DNA of 64,000 nucleotides from CAZMVY01 sp964617875 (GCA_964617875.1 CAZUAI010000012.1:25903-89902), one strand, 5' to 3'. Numbered from the stretch's first letter, positions 16,526 to 25,378 are shown. Numbers and translations are program-made. Notes: generated by a model from the sequence alone, not told the origin.

Positions 16526-19500
16526 CTACGTTCCCTGCGATTTTTTGCCGGCCAGGAGCCGCCGAAGGACCGGAAGCAGCGTCGTCGGCTCAAAGTACGC
16601 CTCCGGCAGCCGGAGGTGAACCGTGTTCGCATCCGGCACCCGGGGCGACCCCGGCCCCCCCTCAAACAGCCTACGGACCAGCCCCAGTTCCTCCACAGTG
16701 AATACCAGGTCCGGCCGACGCTGGACGATCGACGTGATCTTGTACGGCTGCGCAAGGATTCGGATTTCGGCCTGCTGCAACAGCGAGGCCACCGTGGGCG
16801 GATACGGCCCATAGGCGTCCTTCAAGTCCCGTTCGAGTTGCTCCACGTCCTCCAGCGTACGGCAAGCCACGAGACGCCGGTACACCTCCATTCGCTGGCG
16901 GTCAGACGGAATGTAACTCGTTGGCAGGTGTGAGGTTATCTCCAGTTCAAGATGTACGGGCCGGAACGGTTGGACCGGCTCATTCCGTAGCCGGCGGACC
17001 GCCTGTTCCAGAAGCTGGCAGTACAGCTCGTATCCCACATCGGCGATGTGACCGCTCTGCTCCGGGCCCAGGATGTTGCCCGCCCCCCGGATCTCGAGGT
17101 CGCGCATGGCGATCCGGAAGCCGGCCCCCAGCTCGGAGTACTCTTCGATCGCCTTGAGCCGCTTGGCCGCCGTGTCGGTCAAGGGCTTGTCCGGCGGAAG
17201 GAGCAGGTAGCAATAGGCCCGGTGCTTGTACCGGCCCACCCGCCCCCGAAGCTGGTGCAGGTCGGCCAGGCCGAACCGGTCCGCCCGGTTGATGAAGATG
17301 GTGTTCGCGGTCGGGATGTCCAGGCCGGACTCGATGATGTTGGTGCAGACCAGGACGTCGGCCTCGTGCCGGACGAACCGGAGCATGGCGTGCTCCAGTT
17401 CGTGCTCGTGCATCTGGCCGTGGCCCACGACGATCCGCGCCTCCGGCACGATCTGCTGGATCTCGTCAGCCATCGTCTGGATGTCATGCACGAAGTTGTG
17501 GACGAAGTACACCTGCCCGTCGCGGTTCAGCTCCCGGACGATGGCATCATGGATGAGCTGCCGTTCGTACAGGCGGACCTGCGTGACGATGCTGCGACGG
17601 TCCATCGGCGGCGTCGCCAGCGAGCTGATGTCGCGAATGCCCAGCATGGCCATGTGCAGCGTGCGGGGGATCGGCGTGGCTGTCAGGGTGAGCACATCGA
17701 CCGTCTCGCGGAAGCGCTTGAGCCGCTCCTTGTTCTCGACGCCGAACCGCTGTTCCTCGTCAATGACGACCAGCCCGAGGTCGGCAAAGCCGATATCCTT
17801 GCTCAGCAGCCGGTGCGTGCCGATCAGGATGTCCACCTGCCCCTTCTTCGCGCGGGCGACGATGGCGTCCTGCTCGCGTTTGGTACGAAAGCGCGAGAGC
17901 GACTCGATCGCGAACGGGTAATCGGCCATCCGCTCGCGGAACGTCTGGTAGTGCTGCTCGGCCAGCACCGTCGTCGGCACGAGCACCGCCACCTGCTTGC
18001 CGTACTCGGCGGCCTTGAACGCCGCCCGCATCGCCAGCTCGGTCTTGCCGTACCCCACGTCGCCGCAGAGCAACCGGTCCATCGGGCGCTCGCGCGACAT
18101 GTCGGCCTTGATGTCCTTGAGGACCGTGAGCTGGTCCTCCGTCTCCGTGTAGAGGAACGCCTCTTCGAACTCCCGCTGCCAGTCCGTGTCGGCCGGGTAC
18201 GCGATGCCCGGCTGCGATTGCCGAAGGGCCTGGATCTTGAGCAGCTCGCCGGCGAGGTCGCTGACCGCCTCCTCAACCCGCTGTTTCGTGTTTTTCCACC
18301 GCGTGCCGCCGAGCTTCGACAACGGCGGCCGGGCATGGCCCGCGCCGATGTACTTCTGCACCAGGTCGATCTGGCTGGCGGGTACGTGGAGCACGGCCTG
18401 GTCGGCGAACTCGAGCGTGAGATACTCGTCCATCTTCTGCGAGTCGCCCTTGCGCTGCGTCTTCATTCCGCGGAAGCGGGCGATCCCGTGGACAATGTGT
18501 ACGACGAGGTCGCCGGGGTTGAGGTCGAGCCACGACTCGATCGGCCGCGCCGCATGGGTGCGGCGGATCCGCCGCCGCTGCTGGTAGCGGTGAAAGATCT
18601 CATGATCGCCCACGACCACGACGCCCGCCGTCGCCCAGAAGAACCCGCGGTGGAGCAACCCGATCTCAAGATGGATGCGTGGGACGGAGTCCGCAGGCTG
18701 AACGGCTCCGCGGCACTCCGCCGGTTCGCCCGCCTGCCGTGCCCCGGCTGCGGAATCGGCGGCGGAGGCGCCCGCCGCGTGGGCGGCGATCAGCTCTCTC
18801 AATCGCTGCTGCTCACCAGCATTGTCGCAGTAGACGATCACTTCCTGCTCGCGGGCCAGCCTGCACAGCTCCGCCACCGCCTCCGTGGCCTTCGCCTCGA
18901 ATCGCTGGACGCTCTGCACGTCAAACCGAAACGTGTCGGCCGATCCGCCGGCGCCGCCGAACCGCACCAGGTGAAGCGGCGTCAGGTCATTCGCACGGCG
19001 GAAGACCGCCTCGACCGGGAACATGCCCACCGGCCGGCCGAGCCGGTCGAGGAACGTACGGCCGAGTTCCTGGATCTCGATCGGCTCGTCAAACGCGACC
19101 AGCGTGTCGGCGGGCAGGTACGAGAGGAAGCTCGTCGTCCGCTCGTCCGTCGCCGCTTCGGCGTTGACAAACAGCGGCTTCGGGCTGGCGATGCGGATCC
19201 CCGGCAGCTCGCGCATCGACCGCTGCGTGGACACGTCGAACTGCCGGATGCTCTCCAGCGTGTTGCCGAAGAACTCCACGCGGATCGGGTCGATGTGGCC
19301 GAAGGGGTAGATGTCGAGGATGCCCCCGCGCAGCGCGAAGTCGCCCGGCGACTCGACGAGATCAAGCCGCGAGAACCCCTGCTCGACGAGCCAGTCGGCG
19401 ATCGTGCGCGGGTCGCGGTCCTCGCCGGCCGTCAGCACGAGCGAGTTCGACTCGAGCGCCGCGAAGCTCGGCACGGGCTGCATCAGGGCCTGAATGGGGG

Positions 19501-20032
19501 CGACGATGGCAGGGGCGCCGCCCGCCGGGCCCTGTTCGATTGGGGACCTCAAATCCTGCTTGTCGGATGCGTGGGGCGCACGGGCGGGTTTCGGTCGCAC
19601 CCCACGGGCGCGAGGCGTACGCGGCGAGCGACCCGACGCAGGCCGACCCGCCGCCGTACGCCCGACGGCGGAGCCTGCTCCCGCGCCGCTCGTCCGACGG
19701 CCGGACTCCCGCAGGGACGAGCAAAGGCGGATGCGCTCGGCCGCGATCTCATCCTTGGCCGCCCCCTCGCCGGGCAGGGCCTCCCACGCGCCGAACACCT
19801 CGACGGGCCCCTGGAGGAACAGTTCCAGGTCGTCGCGGACGTCGTCGGCCTCCTCGAGGTGCGCGGTCACGTACAGCAGCGGCCGCTTCAGCACCGCCGC
19901 CGCCCGCCCGGCCAGCATGGGCGCAAACGATCCCCACAGCCCCTCGGCGTAAACAGGCCCCCTCGTGGCGGCCAGCCGAGCGACCATCCCTCGAAAGGTT
20001 TCATCGGCGGTAAGCCGCTCGATGACGTTCAC
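16526..20032 (-). CDS. mfd: Transcription-repair coupling factor
   Basis: About 1168 residues. Mfd removes RNA polymerase stalled at DNA damage and recruits UvrA. Parts in order: UvrB-like domain 1; the RNA polymerase-interacting domain around 510-570 (LDLNPGDLVVHIVHGIARF); the RecG-like translocase with Walker A GDVGYGKTE (~657), DEEQ (~757) and LHQLRGRVGRYKHRAYCYL (~937); and a C-terminal TRCF domain. Domain 1 carries an Ala/Arg/Pro/Gly-rich insert of ~80 residues (~96-175) encoded by a palindrome-bearing stretch (19506-19745). GTG at 20032 is preferred: TATGAT at 20042-20047 would start transcription about 20033-20035, downstream of the ATG at 20059. This implies a leaderless mRNA. Confidence 0.95.
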   Translation of the reverse strand: MNVIERLTADETFRGMVARLAATRGPVYAEGLWGSFAPMLAGRAAAVLKRPLLYVTAHLEEADDVRDDLELFLQGPVEVFGAWEALPGEGAAKDEIAAERIRLCSSLRESGRRTSGAGAGSAVGRTAAGRPASGRSPRTPRARGVRPKPARAPHASDKQDLRSPIEQGPAGGAPAIVAPIQALMQPVPSFAALESNSLVLTAGEDRDPRTIADWLVEQGFSRLDLVESPGDFALRGGILDIYPFGHIDPIRVEFFGNTLESIRQFDVSTQRSMRELPGIRIASPKPLFVNAEAATDERTTSFLSYLPADTLVAFDEPIEIQELGRTFLDRLGRPVGMFPVEAVFRRANDLTPLHLVRFGGAGGSADTFRFDVQSVQRFEAKATEAVAELCRLAREQEVIVYCDNAGEQQRLRELIAAHAAGASAADSAAGARQAGEPAECRGAVQPADSVPRIHLEIGLLHRGFFWATAGVVVVGDHEIFHRYQQRRRIRRTHAARPIESWLDLNPGDLVVHIVHGIARFRGMKTQRKGDSQKMDEYLTLEFADQAVLHVPASQIDLVQKYIGAGHARPPLSKLGGTRWKNTKQRVEEAVSDLAGELLKIQALRQSQPGIAYPADTDWQREFEEAFLYTETEDQLTVLKDIKADMSRERPMDRLLCGDVGYGKTELAMRAAFKAAEYGKQVAVLVPTTVLAEQHYQTFRERMADYPFAIESLSRFRTKREQDAIVARAKKGQVDILIGTHRLLSKDIGFADLGLVVIDEEQRFGVENKERLKRFRETVDVLTLTATPIPRTLHMAMLGIRDISSLATPPMDRRSIVTQVRLYERQLIHDAIVRELNRDGQVYFVHNFVHDIQTMADEIQQIVPEARIVVGHGQMHEHELEHAMLRFVRHEADVLVCTNIIESGLDIPTANTIFINRADRFGLADLHQLRGRVGRYKHRAYCYLLLPPDKPLTDTAAKRLKAIEEYSELGAGFRIAMRDLEIRGAGNILGPEQSGHIADVGYELYCQLLEQAVRRLRNEPVQPFRPVHLELEITSHLPTSYIPSDRQRMEVYRRLVACRTLEDVEQLERDLKDAYGPYPPTVASLLQQAEIRILAQPYKITSIVQRRPDLVFTVEELGLVRRLFEGGPGSPRVPDANTVHLRLPEAYFEPTTLLPVLRRLLAGKKSQGT
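19570..19606. repeat. Palindrome inside the mfd-specific insert
   Basis: CGTGGGGCGC (19570-19579) and GCACCCCACG (19597-19606) form a 10-bp stem with one mismatch. They lie within the stretch that encodes the non-conserved insert in Mfd domain 1. This looks like an old repeat insertion kept in frame. Confidence 0.5.
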
Positions 20033-20041
20033 TGCGTTTCG

Positions 20042-20069
20042 ATCATACCCGGCCCACATCCACGGTCAA
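20042..20069 (-). promoter_or_regulatory. Promoter of mfd
   Basis: Minus strand TTGACC (20064-20069), a 16-base spacer, then TATGAT (20042-20047). The -10 box is only 9 bases before the GTG at 20032. Confidence 0.6.
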
Positions 20070-20304
20070 CCCCGTCGCCGCATACGGCGACGCTGGAATC
20101 ACCTTGCCGGCCTTTGGCTCTCCCGCCGCACTTGCGCGAGTACTGTCTCCACCGGAAGCAGCGCAGATGTGCAGCACCGTCTCGCCGCGAAGGGACGCCG
20201 GTGTGTAGTACAACTTCGCCGATGGATATGCACACCCGGCGATTTGCGTTACCATGACGCCGGCAGACGTGCCGCGAGAAACACAACCCCGGGAGGCATG
20301 GCAC

Positions 20305-21417
20305 ATGAGTCATCGGCGATCGGCATGGGCACTGGTCCTGGTCATCGTTTTCGGGATCTCGTATGCGCGGGCGGAGGATCGCCGTCCCGTCGTGGCGGAG
20401 AACGTCATCCTGTTCCTCGTGGACGGCCTTCGCTGGCAGGAGGTCTTCACCGGGGCGGAGGAGGCGCTGATTACCAGGGACAACGGCGTCGCCGACGTCG
20501 CGGCGGTGAAGAAGGAATACTGGCGAGATACGCCGGAGGCCCGCCGTGCGACGCTCATGCCGTTCTTCTGGAACACGATTGCCCGGCAAGGTCAGCTCTT
20601 CGGCAACCAGCACAAGGACAGCGTCGTCCGCGTCGCCAACACGTTCCGGTTCTCCTATCCCGGCCACAGCGAGATGCTCGTCGGCTACGCCGACCCCCGC
20701 ATCAACAGCAACGACAACGTGCCCAATCCCAACGTGTCCGTGCTGGAGTGGCTGCACCGCCGCCCGTCCTTCCGCGGCCGCGTCGCCGCGTTCGGCATGT
20801 GGGAGGCGATCGCCGGCATTCTCAACCGTGAGCGGTGCGGGTTCTACGTCAACGGCCGTTACGAGCCCGTCAGGGAGGGAAGGATCACGCCGCCACTTGA
20901 GCTGCTGAATTGCCTGAAGGCCGACCTGCCGCCCAATGCCCGCAAGGCCGACTACGACGCCCTGCTCTTCTACTCCGCGCTGGAGTACTTCAAGGCCAAC
21001 AAACCTCGTGCATTCTACATTGCCTTCGACGAAACGGACCAGTGGGGGCATGAAGGCCGCTACGGCGACTACCTCGACTCGGCCCGCCGTGCCGACCGCC
21101 TGATCGGCACGCTCTGGCAGACGGCGCAGTCCATGCCCGAGTACCGGGACCGGACCACGTTGATCATCGCCGCCGACCATGGCCGCGGGACCGGCCCCGA
21201 GTGGAGGAACCACGGCGAGAAAATCGCCGGCGCGGAGAACGTCTGGGTGGCCGCCATCGGCCCGAATGTGCCGGCGCTCGGCGAGCGGACGAACGTCGAG
21301 CCGATCACGCTGGCCCAGGTCGCAGCCACCGTCGCCGCCTCCGTCGGCGAGGACTACCGCGCCTCCGTTCCGCAGGCGGCCCCCGCGATCCGGCTTGCGC
21401 CGGCGAAGACCAACTGA
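20305..21417 (+). CDS. Secreted alkaline-phosphatase-superfamily hydrolase
   Basis: A 370-residue exported enzyme with a signal peptide (1-24, ending SYARA). It shows the metal-binding layout of the alkaline phosphatase superfamily: the first Asp in ILFLVDGLRW, a candidate nucleophile region FRFSYPGHSEM, the DETDQWGHEG Asp/His pair, and IIAADHGRG with Asp-His. This superfamily covers phosphatases, phosphodiesterases and sulfatases. The CxPxR sulfatase signature is missing, so a phosphatase or phosphodiesterase is more likely. ATG at 20305 is preceded by GGGAGG; the frame is open upstream to 20254. It diverges from mfd, and the radical SAM gene follows 155 bases later on the same strand. Confidence 0.8.
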   Translation: MSHRRSAWALVLVIVFGISYARAEDRRPVVAENVILFLVDGLRWQEVFTGAEEALITRDNGVADVAAVKKEYWRDTPEARRATLMPFFWNTIARQGQLFGNQHKDSVVRVANTFRFSYPGHSEMLVGYADPRINSNDNVPNPNVSVLEWLHRRPSFRGRVAAFGMWEAIAGILNRERCGFYVNGRYEPVREGRITPPLELLNCLKADLPPNARKADYDALLFYSALEYFKANKPRAFYIAFDETDQWGHEGRYGDYLDSARRADRLIGTLWQTAQSMPEYRDRTTLIIAADHGRGTGPEWRNHGEKIAGAENVWVAAIGPNVPALGERTNVEPITLAQVAATVAASVGEDYRASVPQAAPAIRLAPAKTN

Positions 21418-21572
21418 CCCAACCCGGCACGGCGAAGGCGGCGTCCCGACGCAGACAGCCGTCGCGTCGGCCGTTCGTCCCCCGCTTTCGAAAAGACGCG
21501 CCACGGGGATGGCACTCTGCGGCCCCGCTCGGCGTGGTGTACCTGTCGGCGCACGGCGGATACGATCTGGCG

Positions 21573-22895
21573 ATGCGAATTGCGATGGTCAATCCCAATC
21601 GGATGCGGAATCCGCCTGTGATCCCGATCGGGCTGGAGTATGTGACCCATGCGATCCGGGCGGCGGGGCATGAGGCGGCCATGCTTGATCTGTGCTTCAT
21701 CGACGATGTCGGGCCGGCGATCGACCGGTTCCTGGCCGACTTCCGCCCGGAGGCCGCGTTCCTCAGCATCCGCAACGTGGACAGCGTCATTCGCGCGGAG
21801 GACCAGTTCTTCCTCCGCGAACACCGGACGATCGCCGAGCGGATCACAGCGGCCGGCGTGCGACTGGTCGTCGGCGGCGCAGGGCTGCCGTCGATGCCGG
21901 AGGCGATCATGCGGTATCTGGGGGCCGACGCAGCCGTTGTCGGCCCGGGCGAGGGAGCGGCGGTCGTCGCGGCGGAAGTCGTGGCGTCTCTTGCCGTCGG
22001 GCGACCTCCTTGCGGTGCAGGCGTCTTGCCTGCCTCCGTCGGCGGGCGGGAAGCCGGTATCACAAAGCGTGAACGCGCTCCGTTGCTCATCAACGGCTTT
22101 GACGTGCCGTTCGACCCGGCGGTCGTGCCGCAGCGGGGTATCGATGTGGACTACGCGGCGTACTACGCCCGGGACGGCGTCGCGGGATTCGCATCCTCGT
22201 ACGGCTGCCCGTGCCGCTGCCCGTTCTGCATCGAGGCTCGCACGGGAGTTCGCTGCCGAAACGTGGACGCCGTCGCGGCAGAGGTCCGCGGACTGGTCGA
22301 GAAGGGCTGGCGGCGGATGCACCTGTGCGACGCCGAGATGAACGTCTCGCTCGAACACGCCGTCGCCTTGTGCGAGGCGCTCGTGGGCTCCGGCGCCCGG
22401 TGGATGACCTACATGCGCTGTGCGCCGTGCGACGCCCGGCTGGCCGGCGCCCTGCGACGGAGCGATTGCGAGCTTGCGACGGTCACCGTGAACAGTGCGA
22501 CCGACGAACCCCGGACCGCGGCCGGGTGCATCCGCCTGCTGAAGGCCGAAGGCGTCAAGGTCGCCGTCGATCTGTCCTGCGGACTGCCGGATGAAGCGCC
22601 CGAGCAGGCCCGCTCGATGATCGCGGCCCTGCACGAGGCCCGCCCCGAGCGCGTCGGCGTCACCGTACGGTTCCGGCTCTACCCGACGACGCCGCTGGCG
22701 GAACGAATCCGTGCCGATGCCGCCGAACGACGCTGGACCACGGGCGATCCCGAGTTCGTGCTGCCGGCGTACTACTGCCGTTTCGACCCGGCCGAGGTCC
22801 AGCGGTGGATCGAGGGCCTCGACGGCTTCTCGATCGACACGGGCGAGGCCGTCAACTACCAGCGGTTGTCCCAGGAACGTGCCGGGGGACCGTAA
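21573..22895 (+). CDS. B12-binding-type radical SAM protein
   Basis: A 440-residue radical SAM enzyme. The N-terminal Rossmann-like region (MRIAMVNPNRMRNPPVIPIGLEYV) resembles cobalamin-binding domains of class B enzymes, although the usual DxHxxG is not clear. The iron-sulfur motif CxxxCxxC is present as CPCRCPFC at about residue 213. The substrate is unknown. Between the two domains, codons for about 20 residues (RPPCGAGVLPASVGGREAG) are a copy of the dispersed palindromic repeat at 22009-22067, inserted without breaking the frame. The 3' end overlaps the convergent Cys-rich gene by 40 bases. The frame is open further upstream, but the conserved start is the ATG at 21573; the Shine-Dalgarno is weak. 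Confidence 0.8.
   Translation: MRIAMVNPNRMRNPPVIPIGLEYVTHAIRAAGHEAAMLDLCFIDDVGPAIDRFLADFRPEAAFLSIRNVDSVIRAEDQFFLREHRTIAERITAAGVRLVVGGAGLPSMPEAIMRYLGADAAVVGPGEGAAVVAAEVVASLAVGRPPCGAGVLPASVGGREAGITKRERAPLLINGFDVPFDPAVVPQRGIDVDYAAYYARDGVAGFASSYGCPCRCPFCIEARTGVRCRNVDAVAAEVRGLVEKGWRRMHLCDAEMNVSLEHAVALCEALVGSGARWMTYMRCAPCDARLAGALRRSDCELATVTVNSATDEPRTAAGCIRLLKAEGVKVAVDLSCGLPDEAPEQARSMIAALHEARPERVGVTVRFRLYPTTPLAERIRADAAERRWTTGDPEFVLPAYYCRFDPAEVQRWIEGLDGFSIDTGEAVNYQRLSQERAGGP
22009..22067. repeat. Dispersed palindromic repeat inside the radical SAM gene
   Basis: TTGCGGTGCAGGCGTCTTGC ... GGCGGGAAGCCGGTATCACA aligns along its whole length with the copy at 7741-7799. It keeps the reading frame of the host gene. 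Confidence 0.7.
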
Positions 22896-23707
22896 AACGG
22901 CCGAGCCCGCCACGCCGGCCGCTGCCAGCGGGGCTCCGGGCCCCACCCATCGCGCCGCCCCATGCCAGGACCGCGCGCCGCTCCTTCCCACGGACCGGCG
23001 CCGCATGGCCCCACGCACGCCGCCCCACGGCGGCCCGGCGGCGGACCATCGTCATCGCCCCGCATGAAGCGGCCTCTGGACCCGCCGCCCCACCCCGGTC
23101 CCGCCCCAAAGCCACGGCAACCACGACCCGCACGACAATCGCCGCACCCGGCCGCGCACGCGCCTCGACAATTCCGGCCGCACCCGAAATGGCCGCCACG
23201 ATCCGCACGGCAACCGCGGCACATCGCGCCGCAGCCGGCGCAACGGTCGCACCGCCCACAAGAGCCGCGACAGTTCCTGCCGCAACCGGCGCAGCCGTCG
23301 CACGACCCGCACGAACCGCACGAACCGCGACCGGCCATCCGCGGCGCCGCGCAGGCGCCGCCCCGGTCACGCCCGCCGTCACCCCGCACGCCGCATCGGC
23401 CCGGGCAATTGGAGCACGATGCACCACATCGCCCGCAATCGCCCCCACGCGAGCCGTCGCGGAGCCGTTGCCGGTCGCCGCCGCGAGGTCCCGGTGCGCG
23501 ATCGCCCAGATCGCGTTTGTCACGCGGGCGATCATCCCTGCCGCCCTGTTTCGGCGCGGCCTGGCACGGCGGCGGTCCGTCGTCCGTCACACACGAGCCG
23601 TCGCGGAGCCGCTCGCAGTCGCCCCGTCCTCGGGGACCCGGCCATTCGGCCATCGCCCAGCTGGCGGCCAGCAGAAAACCTGCACATGCAATCGTGATTC
23701 TGGTCAT
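22856..23707 (-). CDS. Secreted cysteine/glycine/arginine-rich protein
   Basis: A 283-residue exported protein with a signal peptide (MTRITIACAGFLLAASWAMA, 1-20). The mature part has about 29 cysteines, mostly spaced two or three residues apart (CGRCGASCSNC, CGSCGSCDGCAGCGRNC, CDRCAGCGAMCRGC). It is set in Gly- and Arg-rich sequence, with a Trp/Pro/Arg-rich C terminus. An element is duplicated (ERLRDGS / QRLRDGS). I know no family for it. ATG at 23707 has AGGAG 9 bases upstream; the ATG at 23716 is too close to that site. It begins 24 bases after the CnrX/Spy-like sensor gene and so belongs to the sigma/anti-sigma operon. It may be a metal-binding or redox-buffering effector. Low sequence complexity makes a spurious gene possible, but signal peptide, ribosome site and context argue against it. 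Confidence 0.75.
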   Translation of the reverse strand: MTRITIACAGFLLAASWAMAEWPGPRGRGDCERLRDGSCVTDDGPPPCQAAPKQGGRDDRPRDKRDLGDRAPGPRGGDRQRLRDGSRGGDCGRCGASCSNCPGRCGVRGDGGRDRGGACAAPRMAGRGSCGSCGSCDGCAGCGRNCRGSCGRCDRCAGCGAMCRGCRADRGGHFGCGRNCRGACAAGCGDCRAGRGCRGFGAGPGWGGGSRGRFMRGDDDGPPPGRRGAACVGPCGAGPWEGAARGPGMGRRDGWGPEPRWQRPAWRARPFYGPPARSWDNRW

Positions 23708-23731
23708 GCGAAACATCTCCTTGTTCTCGAG

Positions 23732-24289
23732 TCATCTGCCTGTCTTGCCATCGCGCCAGGGCGGACCCTGTCGGCTGCCGCCCCCGCCGCCACGACCACC
23801 GGGCCCGCGGACGCCCTCGCCGGCGCCGCCGCGCTGCCCGCAGTAGCGCGAGCACCCCTGCCGAATCTGTTCGGCGGAAACGTCGAGCAGCTGACGTCGC
23901 TGGTCGGGCGTGAGGATCGACTTCACCTTCAGGAGGTGGCGGGCGCAGCGGCGTTCCAGTTGGCTGTCCGCCTCGATTGCCCGCTCGACCTTGCTCATAA
24001 TCTCGTCGTCGGGGGCGCTGTCCTTGGCCAACGTATCGGCCAGCGATTCCTTGGCCGCGCCGGCCTCCTGACGGAGCTTGCAGTAATCGGTCATGAACGC
24101 GGGATCCGCCGCCCCGATCCTCTCCTGCTGCTGCCGTGTCAGCGACAGCCACGCCGCGAGCCCGCGCGGGCACGCGGGTGTTGCGGAAGGCCCGGCCGAC
24201 CGCTGCGCAAGCGATACCGTGGCAAAATACGAACCGATGCCGGCCGCGACCGAGGCCAAGGCGACGCCGATGGCGGATCGGGTGATCAT
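23732..24289 (-). CDS. CnrX/Spy-like periplasmic heavy-metal sensor protein
   Basis: A 185-residue protein with an N-terminal signal anchor (MITRSAIGVALASVAAGIGSYF) and a helical-hairpin domain of the CnrX/ZraP/Spy type. It shows 'LTRQQQERIGAADPAFMTDYCKLRQEA', 'DDEIMSKVERAIEADSQLERRCARHLLKVKSILTPDQRRQLLDV'. Cysteines at DYC, ERRC and CSRYC replace the histidines known from CnrX, so the bound ligand may be a thiophilic metal. A Gly/Arg-rich tail follows. Its ATG overlaps the anti-sigma stop codon (ATGA, 24286-24289), so the two are translationally coupled. In CnrYXH-type systems such a protein senses metal in the periplasm and signals to the membrane anti-sigma factor. Confidence 0.8.
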   Translation of the reverse strand: MITRSAIGVALASVAAGIGSYFATVSLAQRSAGPSATPACPRGLAAWLSLTRQQQERIGAADPAFMTDYCKLRQEAGAAKESLADTLAKDSAPDDEIMSKVERAIEADSQLERRCARHLLKVKSILTPDQRRQLLDVSAEQIRQGCSRYCGQRGGAGEGVRGPGGRGGGGGSRQGPPWRDGKTGR

Positions 24290-24777
24290 AGCGGCTCCTC
24301 CTGCCCGTCGCCGGCCTCGTCGGCCGGGTCGATTACGTCCGCCAGGCCCACGGACGACGCGGCAAAGACATGCAGGCCCATCGACTCAATCGCATCCGCG
24401 GCGGTCGCCGTCGCCTGCGCGGGTTCCTGGGACACAAACGATCCCCCAACCCGGCGGCCGATCCCGTGGCCAACGCCCACCCCGATCAGCACGCCCGCGG
24501 CGATCCGGCCGATCTGCGCCCAGGAGAGCCGCACGAGCACCGGACGCACCGGCGCACCGGCCTCCCGGTCGAGACGGCCGAGTACGCCCGCAGTCACGTC
24601 GCATGTTGCCTGCGGCGGTTGCCACGCTTCGAGCAGCGTCCAGAGGCCCTTCTGCCGGCCGACGCGCTCCGCGCACTCGGGGCAGGCGTCAACGTGCCTC
24701 CGGGCCTCGTCGGCCTGTGCCGCCGGCCACTCGCCGGCGACCAACCGCACAATCTGTTCATCCGTCAGGTGCTTCAT
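24286..24777 (-). CDS. Membrane anti-sigma factor with zinc-finger N terminus
   Basis: A 163-residue protein. The N-terminal zf-HC2-type motif (MKHLTDEQIVRLVAGEWP...HVDACPECAERV; His with CxxC) typically binds an ECF sigma factor. One membrane helix is at about residues 88-105 (IGRIAAGVLIGVGVGHGIG), followed by a short periplasmic tail. It starts 25 bases after the sigma gene and overlaps the sensor gene by four bases. GGAG stands 8 bases before the ATG at 24777. This is the expected negative regulator of the sigma factor, with the periplasmic tail as the likely contact for the CnrX/Spy-like partner. Confidence 0.88.
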   Translation of the reverse strand: MKHLTDEQIVRLVAGEWPAAQADEARRHVDACPECAERVGRQKGLWTLLEAWQPPQATCDVTAGVLGRLDREAGAPVRPVLVRLSWAQIGRIAAGVLIGVGVGHGIGRRVGGSFVSQEPAQATATAADAIESMGLHVFAASSVGLADVIDPADEAGDGQEEPL

Positions 24778-24802
24778 CGGGCGACTCCATCTTGTATAAC
24801 GG

Positions 24803-25378
24803 TCATGCCGGCGGCTCCCTGCGGTCCGGATTGCGGCCCATGACGCCGGCCAGCGATTGCCGCAGATTCGCATAAGCCCTTACGAGGTAGGACTCTACGG
24901 CAGATTCGGACTTCTGCATCACCTCGGCGATCTGGCGATGCGACAGTTCGGCATAGCGGTGGAGGATGAGCGCCTCGCGCTGGTTATCCGGCAGGGCATC
25001 GACGGCGGCGCGGACCGCCCCGGCCGTCTCGGCTCGCTCGGCGGCATCCGGCGGGGGCGGCGCAACAGGCTGTTGAGAGTCCACGGGAACGTACTCACGG
25101 TATGCCTTCGCACGCCGCCAGTCGCGGCAGAGGTTGAGCACGAGACGGTAGAGCCAGGTCGAAAACGCCGCCGACGGCCGGTAGGTCCTCGCCGCCCGGA
25201 AGACGCGGAGAAAGGCGTCCTGCGCGAGATCCTCGGCCGCATCCCATCGTCCGGTGAACCGGTACGCGAGTCGTTGAACGTAGTCCTGGTGCCGCCGGAT
25301 CAGGGCGGCGAAGGCCTCGCGGTCGCCCGCGGCGACGCGGGCCATGAGATCGGCGTCGCTGAACGACACGTCAGGCAT
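24803..25378 (-). CDS. ECF-family RNA polymerase sigma factor
   Basis: A 191-residue ECF sigma factor. Region 2: DREAFAALIRRHQDYVQRLAYRFTG, then AEDLAQDAFLRVF and FSTWLYRLVLNLCRDWRR. Region 4: LPDNQREALILHRYAELSHRQIAEVMQKSESAVESYL, a helix-turn-helix for -35 recognition. It is followed by its anti-sigma, a periplasmic sensor and a cysteine-rich secreted protein, all on the same strand with short gaps. This is a complete signal-transduction operon. ATG at 25378 is where the family begins; the frame stays open upstream. It lies 35 bases after yciH and may share its promoter. Confidence 0.93.
   Translation of the reverse strand: MPDVSFSDADLMARVAAGDREAFAALIRRHQDYVQRLAYRFTGRWDAAEDLAQDAFLRVFRAARTYRPSAAFSTWLYRLVLNLCRDWRRAKAYREYVPVDSQQPVAPPPPDAAERAETAGAVRAAVDALPDNQREALILHRYAELSHRQIAEVMQKSESAVESYLVRAYANLRQSLAGVMGRNPDRREPPA

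Noticed and set aside
17048..20257. A ~1070-codon open frame on the plus strand across mfd
   Set aside because: Antisense shadow of a GC-rich conserved gene; the composition is Arg/Leu/Val/Asp-rich without domains.
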